Of a stretch of 64,000 nucleotides of DNA, positions 1 through 9,777 are shown piece by piece. Position numbers and translations under genes: made by a program. Every line of letters begins with the position of its first letter. Within the stretch, counting starts at the first letter, position 1. This stretch comes from Ketogulonicigenium vulgare WSH-001. Its GTDB lineage: Bacteria; Pseudomonadota; Alphaproteobacteria; Rhodobacterales; Rhodobacteraceae. The DNA is taken from contig NC_017384.1 in NCBI RefSeq assembly GCF_000223375.1, forward strand, positions 2,358,501-2,422,500, written 5' to 3'. The notes under the pieces are model-generated. The model was not told the DNA's origin, searched no databases, and saw only the letters and a list, made by a program, of their open reading frames with translations.

Positions 1-73
1 TATCTTGGGCTTTTGCCGCAGGTTTCGCGATGATCGCTGCTGCGGGCTTTGTTTGGGTCGGGGCGTCCGTCAT
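1..73 (-). CDS. N-terminus of an unidentified protein, cut by the window edge
   Basis: A leftward reading frame starts at the ATG at 73-71 and stays open to the window edge, giving 24 residues that begin MTDAPTQTKPAAA and are rich in Ala, Pro and Lys. A good ribosome binding site (GAAGGAG, seven bases before the ATG) supports a real start. The low-complexity N-terminus resembles the flexible tails of many proteins and gives no family assignment. Another ATG at 80-78 touches the binding site and is unlikely to be used. Confidence 0.45.
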   Translation of the reverse strand, partial: MTDAPTQTKPAAAIIAKPAAKAQD

Positions 74-181
74 GGTGCATCTCCTTCGTCCGTCCATAGG
101 CAGATATACGGTATGCAATTGCACACAGCACCCCATAGTTTTGCATGGGGGCCATGTGCGGGACGCATTGCGACCTTATAT

Positions 182-910
182 TTAAGGCGTGATCCGATAC
201 TGCGCGAGACGCTGGTAATAGGGCAGCGCCGCATCGGCGAGCGCCTGAAACGCACCACTTAAGACCGGCAGATCACCCTCGGGCGCCTCGAAGCCGCTGG
301 ACCCATGCACCGCGCCGTACCAATGCGGCGCCCAAACGCCATCATCCGCATGGCCGCCAGCGGGCCAGCGCAGCATATTGTCGGTATAGGGAATGCCGAT
401 TGCGGCACAAAGCGCAGCCAGCGTGCGAGCCGGATCGGCGCGGATATCGTGGCTGTCGACCACAACCGGGCGATGTCCCAGCCAGCCGGTTACCTCATCA
501 AACAGTTGTTCTTGTTGCGGAAATCCGATGTCATCTAACGTTGGCTGATCACGTTTGCGGGCATAGCTGGCAATGACCCGTGCCGGATGGCGGATCAGGA
601 ACACGTTGATGCAGTCGCGCATAAAGCTGCGGTCAAAGCCGTCCACCATATGCAGCGTCATATGCTTTTGATAAAATACCGGTGCGCCGTGCGGGGCAGG
701 GCCGCGACAGGCGGCGGCAACGCGGGCGGGGTCATCCTCATGCGCGGCGATGATGTCGTCGCGCATCGGATGGTCAATGCCGGTCGCCTTCAGATAGGCG
801 GCATAGAATGGCTCGTCCCAGATATCGCAATCGCCGCGCGCGCCAAAAGCATACATCAGCGCGGTCGACAGATTGCGGGGGCCCGACCACATGGCGATGC
901 GGGTCGTCAT
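182..910 (-). CDS. Sulfotransferase-like P-loop protein
   Basis: Predicted 242-residue cytosolic protein. The N-terminus (MWSGPRNLSTALM, residues 7-19) has the form of the PAPS 5'-phosphate-binding loop of sulfotransferase-fold enzymes, and residues around 98-113 (NVFLIRHPARVIASY) resemble the 3'-phosphate-binding element of that fold (arginine and serine in RHPARVIAS). The family is commonly annotated as branched-chain-aminotransferase-associated or sulfotransferase family; no substrate is established. Its start overlaps the stop of the upstream class-IV aminotransferase by four bases (907-910), so the two are translationally coupled and probably act in one pathway. Sulfation of an amino-acid-derived metabolite is conceivable but is inference. 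Confidence 0.7.
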   Translation of the reverse strand: MTTRIAMWSGPRNLSTALMYAFGARGDCDIWDEPFYAAYLKATGIDHPMRDDIIAAHEDDPARVAAACRGPAPHGAPVFYQKHMTLHMVDGFDRSFMRDCINVFLIRHPARVIASYARKRDQPTLDDIGFPQQEQLFDEVTGWLGHRPVVVDSHDIRADPARTLAALCAAIGIPYTDNMLRWPAGGHADDGVWAPHWYGAVHGSSGFEAPEGDLPVLSGAFQALADAALPYYQRLAQYRITP

Positions 911-1815
911 GTGCGGTTTACCAGTTCTTTATAAAGACCGCGCAGGCGCAGGGTCATCGGGCCCATCTCGCCCGTGCCGATGGTGCGGCCATCAATCGTG
1001 CCGACAGGCGTTTGCGCGCCAAAAGTGCCGGTCAAGAACGCCTCATCCGCGACATAGGTGTCAACCAGCGAAAAGTTCCGCTCATGCACCGGAATGCCAT
1101 TTTCGCGGCAGACCTGGATCACCTTGCGGCGGGTGATGCCGTTCATGCAGTAATCGCCGGTGCTGGTCCAAACCTCGCCCTTTTTCACAATGAAAAAGTT
1201 GCAGGCGTTGGTTGTGTTCACAAAACCGTGCACGTCCAGCATCAGCGCCTCGTCCGCGCCCGCCTTTTCGGCGGCGATACAGGCAAGGATACAGTTCAGT
1301 TTGGAATGCGAATTCAGCTTTGGGTCCTGCGTCATCGGCAGGCCGCGCAGATGCGGCACAGTCGCAAGGCGGATCGGGCGCGGGATCGAGGGCTTGGAAT
1401 GCTCCATAATGATCGCGACGGTCGGGCCCTGCTGCGACAGGCGGGGATGCTGGAAGGGACGGGTCTTGACGCCGCGCGTGACCATCAACCGGCAATGCAC
1501 ATCGCCCTGCATCTGGTTCGCCGCCTGCGTGTCATAGACGGCTTGCTTCACCTCATCCGGTGTCATGCCGATATCCATGTCGATGGCCTTTGCGGCCTCG
1601 AACAGACGCTCCATATGCTCGTCGATAAAGGCCCATTTGCCGTCGTAAAGGCGCATCCCCTCCCACACGCCATCACCCAGCATGAAGCCGGAATCGTAAA
1701 TGGAAACAACGGCATCGGCGCGTGGCACGATGCGGCCGTTCACATAGTAAAGCAGGGATTCGTTGCGGGCGTCTTCCTCGGCCTTATGGGTCGAGACATG
1801 GGTGTTCGTGGACAT
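907..1815 (-). CDS. Class-IV PLP aminotransferase, branched-chain or D-amino-acid type
   Basis: 302 residues from the ATG at 1815, chosen because AGGTGAG lies seven bases upstream; the ATG at 1842 lacks this. The fold class is shown by the N-terminal motif SGFMLGDGVWEGMRLYDGK, by GADEALMLD and by GITRRKVI. It resembles branched-chain or D-amino-acid aminotransferases that transfer an amino group between an amino acid and 2-oxoglutarate. Unusually, where the canonical glutamate contacts the PLP ring nitrogen (E-x-T-x-x-N, as in the IlvE encoded at 42729-43601) this protein reads TTNACN, with Thr in the Glu position. The catalytic lysine could not be assigned with certainty (two candidates in PKLNSHSKLN). 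It is coupled to the downstream sulfotransferase-like gene. Substrate unknown; it need not be a true IlvE. Confidence 0.8.
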   Translation of the reverse strand: MSTNTHVSTHKAEEDARNESLLYYVNGRIVPRADAVVSIYDSGFMLGDGVWEGMRLYDGKWAFIDEHMERLFEAAKAIDMDIGMTPDEVKQAVYDTQAANQMQGDVHCRLMVTRGVKTRPFQHPRLSQQGPTVAIIMEHSKPSIPRPIRLATVPHLRGLPMTQDPKLNSHSKLNCILACIAAEKAGADEALMLDVHGFVNTTNACNFFIVKKGEVWTSTGDYCMNGITRRKVIQVCRENGIPVHERNFSLVDTYVADEAFLTGTFGAQTPVGTIDGRTIGTGEMGPMTLRLRGLYKELVNRT

Positions 1816-1826
1816 AGTGCGGCTCA

Positions 1827-1850
1827 CCTGATGGATTTTCACCCATCAGG
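1827..1850 (-). promoter_or_regulatory. Hairpin over the ribosome binding site of the class-IV aminotransferase
   Basis: On the minus strand CCTGATGG and CCATCAGG form a perfect 8-bp stem around the 8-base loop GTGAAAAT. The distal arm runs into the AGGTGAG ribosome binding site of the aminotransferase, so the stem could mask it. It also follows the ribokinase gene and might be a weak terminator, but no T-run follows. Confidence 0.4.
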
Positions 1851-1877
1851 CACCGGATCAGCCCCTGTCGCAAGCGT

Positions 1878-2744
1878 TCAAACCGAAAAAGTCTGAACTT
1901 CCGGCAGTTTCGGGATCACATCGGCTGTGCCATGGCGCATGACCATTAACGCGCCCGCTTTCATCGCCTGATTGATCGCCTCGGGCATCAGCAAACCATT
2001 GTCGAGGCCCGCGATAATATAGCCGGTGACCGTATCGCCCGCGCCGGTGGTATCCACGGGGGTGACTTTGATGGCGGGAAACTTTTGCACGCCATCCTCG
2101 CCATACCAGGCGGCACCATCGCCGCCCAAAGTGACGATCACATCGCGCACGCCCAGATCTTGCGGCGCTTTGCCGGTGGCCTCTTGTAGCTGCGCGGCCT
2201 CGACCTCGTTCAGGATGAGAAAGTCGATATGGGGCAGGACAGCCTCGACTGCAGCCGCGCTAAAGGGCGCAGCGGCATAGGCAACCCACAGACCGGCCGC
2301 GCGGGCCAGACGTGCGGCCTCGGCCTGATTATTGGTCTCGTTCTGCATGACAAAACGGTCACCGATCTTCGCCTCGGCCAGCGCGGCCTTTAGCACCTCA
2401 AGGGGGACGGCATTATTCGCACCCGAATAGACGATGATCGCGTTTTCGCCCGAGCGGTCGACCGTGATGATCGCATGGCCCGTCGCCTCGTCCACCGTGG
2501 CGATAAAACCCGTATCGACGCCATATTCGGCAAGGCGTGCCACCGGCCAATCCAGATCGCGACCAACCGCGCCGATATGGACAACCTTGCCGCCCGCGCG
2601 CGACATCGCAACCGACATATTCGCGCCCTTGCCGCCCAGTCCGGTCAGCAGGTTGCTGGCCACGATCGTCTCGCCGGGCGCTACGATATGATGCAGCGCA
2701 TAGGTGTTGTCGACGTTGATCGACCCCAAATTCCAGATTGTCAT
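1878..2744 (-). CDS. rbsK: PfkB/ribokinase-family sugar kinase
   Basis: A 288-residue cytosolic kinase, close to the usual 290-310 residues. The PfkB signature is complete: the N-terminal glycine motif [15 protein letters not shown] near residues 37-51 binds the sugar, and DTTGAGDT near residues 229-236 carries the catalytic aspartate and the anion hole. Ribokinase, which phosphorylates D-ribose at O5 with ATP, is the most likely activity, but other PfkB kinases cannot be excluded because no ribose transporter lies beside it. It is transcribed leftward, 62 bases before the class-IV aminotransferase, and is divergent from mutS. Confidence 0.75.
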   Translation of the reverse strand: MTIWNLGSINVDNTYALHHIVAPGETIVASNLLTGLGGKGANMSVAMSRAGGKVVHIGAVGRDLDWPVARLAEYGVDTGFIATVDEATGHAIITVDRSGENAIIVYSGANNAVPLEVLKAALAEAKIGDRFVMQNETNNQAEAARLARAAGLWVAYAAAPFSAAAVEAVLPHIDFLILNEVEAAQLQEATGKAPQDLGVRDVIVTLGGDGAAWYGEDGVQKFPAIKVTPVDTTGAGDTVTGYIIAGLDNGLLMPEAINQAMKAGALMVMRHGTADVIPKLPEVQTFSV

Positions 2745-2876
2745 GCTTTGCGTTCCTCATCCCGCGTTGCTCCATCCTTAATGGATCGGGCCGCCACTGG
2801 GCAAGATCGCGCGTTACGGCTGGCAGCGCGGGCCAAAATCCCGCATAAAAGACCAAAGCCCAAAGCGGAGAGAAGA

Positions 2877-5514
2877 ATGAGCGACGTGGTAGCCGTTGAC
2901 GGCGCAACCCCGATGATGGCGCAATATCTGACCATCAAAGCGGAAAACCCCGATGCGCTGCTGTTCTACCGCATGGGCGATTTCTATGAGATGTTCTTTG
3001 ACGATGCGCTGGCCGCCGCCGCTGCGTTGGATATCGCGCTGACCAAACGCGGCAAGCATATGGGCGAGGATATCGCGATGTGCGGCGTGCCTGTCCATGC
3101 CGCCGAAGGCTATCTGCTGACCCTGATCCGCAAGGGGTTTCGCGTCGCCGTCGCCGAGCAGATGGAAGATCCCGCCGAGGCGAAAAAGCGCGGATCAAAA
3201 TCCGTCGTGCATCGCGCCGTGGTGCGCCTTGTCACCCCCGGCACCTTGACCGAGGACAGCCTGCTCGAGGCGCGCCGCCACAACTATCTTGCCGCCTATG
3301 CCGAGGTGCGCGACGAGGGGGCGCTGGCCTGGGTCGACATTTCCACCGGCGCGCTGGTGGTCATGGAATGCCCGCCCGCCCGTCTTGCGCCCGAACTTGC
3401 GCGTCTATCCCCGCGCGAGATGCTGCTGGCCGATGGCAGTGCCAGCGATGAAATTGCGCGCAGTGCCGGTGCAACGGTGACCACACTGGGCCGCGCGTCA
3501 TTTGACAGCACCAATGCGGCTAAACGCCTGTGCGATCTATATAATGTGGCCTCGCTGGATGCCTTTGGCAGCTTTACCCGCGCCGAGATTGCCGCCATGG
3601 GTGCAATTGCCGATTACATCGCAATTACGCAAAAAGGAAAGCTTCCGCTGATCCGGCCGCCCGTGCGCGAGGGGCTGAACAGCCTGATGCAGATCGACGC
3701 CACGACCCGCAAGTCGTTAGAGCTGACGCAAGCGCAAGGTGGCGGGCGCGCTGGATCGCTGCTGGACGCCATCGACCGCACCCAGACCCGCGGCGGGCGC
3801 CCGCCTGCTCGAGCGGCGCCTTGCCGCCCCCTCGCGCCATCTGCCGACGATCCAGTCGCGGCTAGAGGTAACGGGCTATCTGCTGGAAAACCGAATGCTG
3901 GCGGAACGGCTGCGCGACCAGTTGCAAAGCGTCCATGATATTGAACGCGCGCTGTCACGTCTGGCACTGGAACGCGGCGGCCCGCGCGATATGGCGGCGA
4001 TCCGCAATACGATCGCGGTCGCCGGCGCGATTGCAGCACTGCCAACCGACGCGCTGCCCGATGGTTTGGCCGAAGCCTTTGCCGCGCTTGGCGGGCTGGA
4101 TGATCTTTTGGGCCTACTGGACGCCGGGCTTGTGGCCGAGCCGCCCTTGCTGGCGCGCGATGGTGGCTTTGTCGCGGGTGGCTATGACGCAGAGCTGGAC
4201 GATACCCGCCGTCTGCGCGACGAGGGCAGGGGCGTTGTCGCCAGCCTGCAGGCGCGCTACGCCGAAACCGCTGGCGTCTCTAGCCTGCGGATCAAGCATA
4301 ATAACGTGCTGGGCTATTTCATCGAGACCACCGCCACCCATGCCGAAAAGATGCTGGCGCCGCCCTTGAACGAGACGTTCATTCACCGCCAGACCACTGC
4401 GAACCAGATCCGCTTTACCACGCTGGAACTGTCCGAGCTGGAAACCCGTATCCTGAACGCGGGCGGCCATGCGCTGGGATTGGAAAAGCGGTTCTACGAT
4501 ATGTTCCGCGCGGCGATTCTGGATCAATCCGGCCCCATCGGCGCATTATCGCGCGCGCTGGCGCAGATCGACCTGGCCTGCGCGCAGGCCGATTTGGCGC
4601 TGGCGCTGGATTGGGTGCGCCCGCAGGTGGACGACAGCCGCGCCTTTGCGATCACCGGCGGCCGTCACCCGGTGGTTGAGCAGGCGCTGCGCAAGGCGGG
4701 GCAGCCCTTTGTCGCCAATAGCTGCGATCTGAGCCAGGATTCCATCTGGTTGCTGACCGGCCCCAACATGGCGGGTAAATCGACCTTTCTGCGCCAGAAC
4801 GCGCTGATTGCGATCCTTGCCCAGATGGGCAGCTATGTTCCGGCAGAATCCGCCCATATCGGCATGGTCAGCCAGATTTTCAGCCGCGTCGGTGCATCCG
4901 ACGACCTCGCACGGGGGCGGTCGACCTTTATGGTCGAAATGGTGGAAACCGCTGCGATCCTGAACCAGGCCGATGACCGCGCGCTGGTCGTGCTGGATGA
5001 AATCGGGCGCGGCACGGCAACTTATGATGGTTTATCAATTGCTTGGGCAACGCTAGAGCATTTGAACCAGGTGAACCGCTGCCGCGCGATCTTTGCGACC
5101 CATTACCACGAGATGGCCCAACTTGCGCAGCGGCTGGACGGCGTCGCCAATGCCACCGTCACTGTGCGCGAATGGGAGGGGGATGTGATCTTCCTGCACG
5201 AGGTGCGCATGGGCACCGCCGATCGCAGTTATGGCGTGCAGGTGGCGCGCCTTGCGGGCCTGCCCGCATCGGTCGTCGCGCGCGCCCGCACCGTGCTGGA
5301 GACGCTAGAGGCCGGCGAGCGCACCGGCGATAAACCAAAAGCACTGATCGACGATCTGCCGCTGTTCGCCGCCATCCCCGCCGCACCTCCGCCAGCAAAA
5401 GCGAAACCATCAGCGGTCGAGGATCGCCTGCGCGGCATGAGCGCGGACGAGCTGACCCCGCGCGCCGCGCTGGATCTGGTGTATGAATTGCAGGGCCTGC
5501 TGGAAAAGAAATGA
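2877..5514 (+). pseudogene. mutS: DNA mismatch recognition protein MutS, interrupted by a frameshift
   Basis: MutS binds base mismatches and starts mismatch repair with MutL. The start ATG at 2877 follows the binding site GGAG. The first part (2877 to about 3788) encodes the mismatch-binding domain with the conserved [11 protein letters not shown] loop (Phe-x-Glu). The rest, in the next frame, encodes the lever, clamp and ATPase domains, with Walker A GPNMAGKST (about 4758), DEIGRGTATYDG and the THYHE segment. Between the parts, after Thr-Gln-Thr, there is one base too many in the CCC at 3787-3789; removing it restores [14 protein letters not shown], the expected MutS sequence. As given, translation would stop at 3936-3938 after 353 residues instead of about 878. 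This is either a mutator mutation or a sequencing error; the intact downstream frame argues for a recent change. Confidence 0.9.
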
Positions 5515-5533
5515 CCCGCCTTTTGGGGGCGGG
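5515..5533. terminator. Possible terminator between mutS and grpE
   Basis: CCCGCC (5515-5520) can pair with GGCGGG (5528-5533) across a seven-base loop, directly after the mutS stop and before the convergent grpE stop. There is no convincing T-run after the stem, so efficiency is uncertain. Confidence 0.35.
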
Positions 5534-5542
5534 CCACTCACA

Positions 5543-6094
5543 TTAGGCGGGTGTAGACGAGACGCCGACCTTTGCCGCGCGCAGCAAACGGTCGTGCAGC
5601 ATAAAGCCGACCTGCATCACCTGAATAATCTCGCCGGATTTGGTGCCGGGGACGGGGGCTTCGAACATCGCCTCATGCTGCTGCGGATCGAACTTGTCAC
5701 CGGCTGCGGGGGCAATCTGTTTGATGCCATGACGGGCGAAAACGGCAACCAGCTCGCGCATGGTCAGGTCGATCCCCTCGATGAGGGCAGCATTCGCCTC
5801 GCGCTGCTCGTCGGTGATTGCCTCGAGCGCGCGGGTCAGGTTGTCGTAAACCGGCAGCATATCGCGCGCCAGTTTCGAGCCGCCATAATTCTCGGCCTCG
5901 CGGCGGTCGCGGTCGGCGCGCTTGCGCATATTCTCGCTATCGGCAAAAGCGCGCAGCAAGCGGTCTTTCAGCTCGTCCCGCTCGGCAAGGGTGGCTTCCA
6001 GCGTGGCGGCCAGATCCTCGGCTTCCAGTTCTTCAGCCTCGGCCTCTTCCAGCATTTCGTCCAGCGACTGGAGATCCTTGTTGTCGTCCTGCAT
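5543..6094 (-). CDS. grpE: Nucleotide exchange factor GrpE
   Basis: A 183-residue cytosolic cochaperone that releases ADP from DnaK. It has the expected plan: an acidic N-terminal segment (residues 1-30), a long coiled coil (about 25-80, ELEAEDLAATLEATLAERDELKDR) and a C-terminal beta domain with the family motif around AMFEAPVPGTKSGEIIQVMQVGFMLHDRLLRAAKVGV. It follows hrcA by nine bases in the same direction, so the two form an operon. Length is typical of alphaproteobacterial GrpE. Confidence 0.95.
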   Translation of the reverse strand: MQDDNKDLQSLDEMLEEAEAEELEAEDLAATLEATLAERDELKDRLLRAFADSENMRKRADRDRREAENYGGSKLARDMLPVYDNLTRALEAITDEQREANAALIEGIDLTMRELVAVFARHGIKQIAPAAGDKFDPQQHEAMFEAPVPGTKSGEIIQVMQVGFMLHDRLLRAAKVGVSSTPA

Positions 6095-6103
6095 CTTTCT
6101 TCC

Positions 6104-7171
6104 TCAGCTACGCTCGGCAATCAGCTTGCCAACTAGTTGCGCGGTATAGTCCACGATCGGAATAATCCGACCGTAATTCAGTCGTGTCGGTCCGATGACG
6201 CCGATGGCGCCAACGATCTTACGGTCAGCGTTCATATAGGGAGACAGCACCAAAGAGGAACCCGTCAAAGAGAAAAGCTTGTTCTCTGACCCTATGAAAA
6301 TGCGCACACCATCGCCAGAACGGGCCAAATCGAGGAATTCGGCGATATCACTTTGGCGTTCCAGATCATCAAACAGGTTGCGGATACGGTTCAGATCCTC
6401 GCCCGCATCCGTATCGGCCAACAGATTCCCCGTGCCGCGTACGATCAAACGGCCGGTCTTTTCGCCCTTTTCCTGCACCCAGGCGGCCACACCCGCCTGC
6501 ACCAGCGCGCTTGCCAGGCTGTCAATCTCTTGCCGGCGCGCATCGATTTCAGCCGCAACCACCACCGATAGATCGCTCAGCGTCCGGCCGCCTGCAATCG
6601 CGCTCAGCATATTCGCGGCCTCGCGCATGGCAGAGGGGGTCAGACCCGCTGGCGGCGTGAACAAGCGGTTTTCAACATGGCCATCCGCAAACACCAGCAC
6701 CACCAGCGCGCGGTCGGGCGAGAGTGAGACAAACTCGATCTGCCGTATCGGCGCGCTGTCGGTTTTGGGCGTTAGCACAACGCTGGCCCCGCGCGTCACA
6801 CCCGAGAGCGCCGAGGACACGCGATCCAGCGCCGATGCCACATCACCTTCGCCCGAAAGCGTCGCATCCAGCTTTTGCCGGTCATCACCCGACAGGTCGG
6901 ACACCTCCATCAGCCCGTCAACGAACATCCGCAGACCCGCCTGCGTCGGCACACGGCCCGCGCTGATATGGGGCGAACCCAGCAGACCCATATATTCCAG
7001 ATCCTGCATCACATTGCGCACGGTCGCGGCGCTGACCTTTTCCGTCATATTGCGCGTCAGCGTGCGCGACCCCACCGGCGCGCCGGTATCAAGATAGCTT
7101 TCAACAACGCGTCGAAACACCTCGCGCGAGCGGGCGTTCATTTCGTCTAAAGGTAGCGTTTTATCAGACAT
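6104..7171 (-). CDS. hrcA: Heat-inducible transcription repressor HrcA
   Basis: A 355-residue DNA-binding repressor of chaperone genes. The winged-helix N-terminus includes [29 protein letters not shown] (around residues 55-85), a highly conserved HrcA stretch, followed by the GAF-like domain. HrcA binds the CIRCE inverted repeat upstream of groESL in many bacteria and is stabilised by GroEL. I could not find a CIRCE element (TTAGCACTC-N9-GAGTGCTAA) before hrcA or elsewhere in the window, so autoregulation through CIRCE is not shown here. hrcA and grpE are cotranscribed and divergent from rph. Confidence 0.95.
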   Translation of the reverse strand: MSDKTLPLDEMNARSREVFRRVVESYLDTGAPVGSRTLTRNMTEKVSAATVRNVMQDLEYMGLLGSPHISAGRVPTQAGLRMFVDGLMEVSDLSGDDRQKLDATLSGEGDVASALDRVSSALSGVTRGASVVLTPKTDSAPIRQIEFVSLSPDRALVVLVFADGHVENRLFTPPAGLTPSAMREAANMLSAIAGGRTLSDLSVVVAAEIDARRQEIDSLASALVQAGVAAWVQEKGEKTGRLIVRGTGNLLADTDAGEDLNRIRNLFDDLERQSDIAEFLDLARSGDGVRIFIGSENKLFSLTGSSLVLSPYMNADRKIVGAIGVIGPTRLNYGRIIPIVDYTAQLVGKLIAERS

Positions 7172-7299
7172 CTTTGGCCTCTCACCGTAATATGGGAAAA
7201 GCGGGGGGAAAACTCAATCAGGCAAAGCGCCAAACGCCCTTGGCGTCGGGGCATTCGGGGTTTATGTCCCCCGCTAGAGCGACAGATATGAGGTGTCCC

Positions 7300-8007
7300 A
7301 TGCGTCCCAGCGGCCGCAAGCCCGATGAAATGCGTAAAGTCACGATTGAAACCGGCGTCAGCCGGCATGCCGAAGGGTCGTGCCTGATCAAAATGGGCGA
7401 TACGCATGTGCTGTGCACGGCATCGCTGGACGCGCGCGTGCCGCCGTTCCTGAAGAACTCGGGGCTGGGTTGGGTGACCGCAGAATACGGCATGCTGCCC
7501 CGCGCGACCCATTCGCGGATGAAGCGCGAGGCAAAAGACGGACAATCCGGCCGTACCCAAGAAATTCAACGGCTTGTAGGCCGCGCCCTGCGTGCGGGCG
7601 TGGATCGTGTGGCCTTGGGCGAGCGTCAGATCACCATCGACTGCGATGTGATTCAGGCCGACGGCGGCACGCGCTGTGCGGCCATCACCGGCGGTTGGGT
7701 CGCCTTGCGTTTGGCGGTGAACAAGCTGTTGAAAGCAGGTGTCATCATTAGCGATCCGCTGTCGGCGCCGGTTTCGGCGATCAGCTGCGGCATCTATGCC
7801 GGGCAAGCGCTGCTGGATCTGGACTATCCCGAAGATAGCGAAGCGGGCGTTGACGGCAATTTCATCATGACTGCCGATCGTCTGGTCGAAATTCAGATGT
7901 CCGCCGAAGGTGCCACATTCAGCCGTGCGCAGATGGATACGTTGCTTGATCTGGCGACGCAGGGCAATGCATGGCTGGCCGCCGCGCAGCTAGAGGCGGT
8001 GAAATGA
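7300..8007 (+). CDS. rph: Ribonuclease PH
   Basis: A 235-residue phosphorolytic 3'-exoribonuclease that trims tRNA precursors. The start at 7300 ([19 protein letters not shown]) matches the conserved family N-terminus and has AGGTG six bases upstream; an ATG at 7288 is less well placed. Diagnostic segments are [19 protein letters not shown], the RNA-binding region [22 protein letters not shown], and [20 protein letters not shown] near the phosphate-binding and catalytic site. The stop overlaps the rdgB start (ATGA). rph-rdgB-hemW, divergent from hrcA-grpE, is a familiar alphaproteobacterial order. Confidence 0.96.
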   Translation: MRPSGRKPDEMRKVTIETGVSRHAEGSCLIKMGDTHVLCTASLDARVPPFLKNSGLGWVTAEYGMLPRATHSRMKREAKDGQSGRTQEIQRLVGRALRAGVDRVALGERQITIDCDVIQADGGTRCAAITGGWVALRLAVNKLLKAGVIISDPLSAPVSAISCGIYAGQALLDLDYPEDSEAGVDGNFIMTADRLVEIQMSAEGATFSRAQMDTLLDLATQGNAWLAAAQLEAVK

Positions 8008-8612
8008 CCCGCCGTTTGGAACGCGCAAAGCTGCTGGTCGCGACCCATAACCGTGGCAAGCTGGACGAGATCCGCGCGCTGCTGGATGTGTTCGGGATGG
8101 ATATCGTCTCGAACGCGGACTTCAACCTGCCCGAACCGGTCGAGAGCGGCACCACCTTTGTCGAGAATGCCCGGATCAAGGCACATGCAGGCGCCAAGGC
8201 CACGGGTCTGCCGACGCTGGCGGATGATTCCGGCCTGTCGATTGAGGCGCTTGATGGCGCGCCCGGCGTCTATACCGCCGATTGGTCCGAAGGGCCGAAT
8301 GGGCGCGATTTCGTCATGGCGATGGCGCGCGTCCATGATGAGCTGCGTGCCACCGGCGCCGCGACGCCTTGGCGTGCCAAATTTTGCTGTACCCTCGTGT
8401 TGGCCTGGCCCGACGGCCATGACGAAGTGTTCGAAGGCGAAGTCCACGGCCAAATCGTCGCGCCGCGCGGCGAACATGGTCACGGCTATGATCCGATTTT
8501 CCTGCCCGACGGGATGACAGAAACCTTTGGCGAGATGGACCAGATTGAAAAGAACTTCATCAGCCATCGTGCCAATGCGTTTGAGAAACTGGTAAAGGGC
8601 TGCTTTGCATAG
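8004..8612 (+). CDS. rdgB: XTP/dITP diphosphatase (non-canonical purine NTP pyrophosphatase)
   Basis: A 202-residue house-cleaning enzyme that hydrolyses dITP, XTP and related deaminated purine nucleotides to monophosphates, keeping them out of DNA and RNA. The family signature is visible: [18 protein letters not shown] at the N-terminus (the T/SxNxxK motif), [23 protein letters not shown] around residues 71-93 with the catalytic aspartates, and [20 protein letters not shown] near residue 160. It overlaps rph by four bases and hemW by eight, so the three genes are translationally coupled. Confidence 0.95.
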   Translation: MTRRLERAKLLVATHNRGKLDEIRALLDVFGMDIVSNADFNLPEPVESGTTFVENARIKAHAGAKATGLPTLADDSGLSIEALDGAPGVYTADWSEGPNGRDFVMAMARVHDELRATGAATPWRAKFCCTLVLAWPDGHDEVFEGEVHGQIVAPRGEHGHGYDPIFLPDGMTETFGEMDQIEKNFISHRANAFEKLVKGCFA

Positions 8613-9777
8613 TTTTTCCGGCTCAGAGGATTGGCGCGACGGGGGCTTTGGCCTTTATATCCATTGGCCATTTTGCATGGCCAAATGCCCCTATTGCGAC
8701 TTTAACAGCCATGTCGCGCAGCATATCGACCAATCCCGCTGGGCCGCCGCCTATGAGGTCGAGATTGACCGCATCGCCGCTGAAACCGAAGGGCGGGTGC
8801 TGAACTCGGTCTTTTTTGGCGGCGGCACGCCCAGTTTGATGCTGCCCGAGACTGTTGATCGCGTGCTCTCGCGCGTCCGCGCCCGCTGGAGCTTGGCGAA
8901 TGATGTCGAGATTACGCTGGAAGCAAACCCAACCTCGGTCGAGGCGGGGCGTTTTCATGGCTATCGCGACGCCGGGGTCAACCGCATCTCGATGGGCGTG
9001 CAATCGCTGAACGAGCGGGATCTGAAAGCGCTGGGGCGGATGCATTCGGTGACCGAGGCCCGCGCCGCCTTTGACATTGCGCGCGACGTGTTCGACCGCG
9101 TCAGCTTTGACCTGATTTACGCCCGACAACATCAAACGCCAGAAGATTGGCGGGCGGAACTCAGCGAAGCCTTGTCGATGGCGGTCGATCACCTGTCGCT
9201 GTATCAACTGACGATCGAGCCGAATACAGCCTTTGGCGCGCGCTATGATCGCGGCCTGCTGCGCGGATTGCCCGACGAAGACAACGCCGACGAGATGTGG
9301 GACATCACGCAAGAGGTCGCAGATCGGCTTGGCTTTCCCGCCTATGAGATTTCCAACCACGCACGGGCAGGGGCCGAAAGCCGGCACAATTCCGTCTATT
9401 GGCGCTATGGCGATTATGCGGGCATTGGCCCCGGCGCGCATGGACGGTTGACGTTGAACGGCCAGCGCTATGCGACCGAGACGCCGCTCGCGCCCGGACG
9501 CTGGCTGGAAGACGTTGAAAAGACGGGGAAATCAGAAACCGTTCGCGCAGCGCTGACACCGACCGATCAGTTGGAAGAATTCGTGATGATGGGCCTGCGC
9601 CTGTCTGAAGGCATCAGTAAGGCACGGCTCTACCGTTTGGGCGGCGCGCGCCTGCAAGCCAATATCGACCGCGTGATCGAGATCGGCATGCTGGAACAGG
9701 TGGGGGATAGCCTGCGGACGACCACTGCGGGTCGCCCTGTTCTGAACGCGATTTTGCGCGAAGTTCTGGCGGATTAG
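8605..9777 (+). CDS. hemW: Radical SAM protein HemW (heme chaperone)
   Basis: A 390-residue protein that binds heme and inserts it into respiratory enzymes; it was formerly annotated as an oxygen-independent coproporphyrinogen oxidase. The radical-SAM cluster motif is CMAKCPYC (Cx3CxxC, about residues 24-31). GGGTPSLM and ISMGVQSL are further conserved SAM-binding segments, and the C-terminus has the HemW domain. The cysteine pattern fits HemW rather than true HemN. Translation most likely begins at the TTG at 8605, behind AAAGGG and inside the last codons of rdgB. The stop overlaps the convergent parB stop by four bases. Confidence 0.9.
   Translation: MHSFSGSEDWRDGGFGLYIHWPFCMAKCPYCDFNSHVAQHIDQSRWAAAYEVEIDRIAAETEGRVLNSVFFGGGTPSLMLPETVDRVLSRVRARWSLANDVEITLEANPTSVEAGRFHGYRDAGVNRISMGVQSLNERDLKALGRMHSVTEARAAFDIARDVFDRVSFDLIYARQHQTPEDWRAELSEALSMAVDHLSLYQLTIEPNTAFGARYDRGLLRGLPDEDNADEMWDITQEVADRLGFPAYEISNHARAGAESRHNSVYWRYGDYAGIGPGAHGRLTLNGQRYATETPLAPGRWLEDVEKTGKSETVRAALTPTDQLEEFVMMGLRLSEGISKARLYRLGGARLQANIDRVIEIGMLEQVGDSLRTTTAGRPVLNAILREVLAD

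Noticed and set aside
56..180. Gene between the left-edge start codon and the sulfotransferase-like stop
   Set aside because: The overlapping frames 5-262 and 70-258 lack binding sites and lie across real gene ends; only a short gap is left.
2475..2876. Upstream extension of mutS
   Set aside because: The frame stays open, but it overlaps the ribokinase gene and the ATG at 2877 has the proper site and conserved start.
7172..7299. CIRCE operator between hrcA and rph
   Set aside because: No TTAGCACTC-N9-GAGTGCTAA-like repeat was found in this divergent region or elsewhere.
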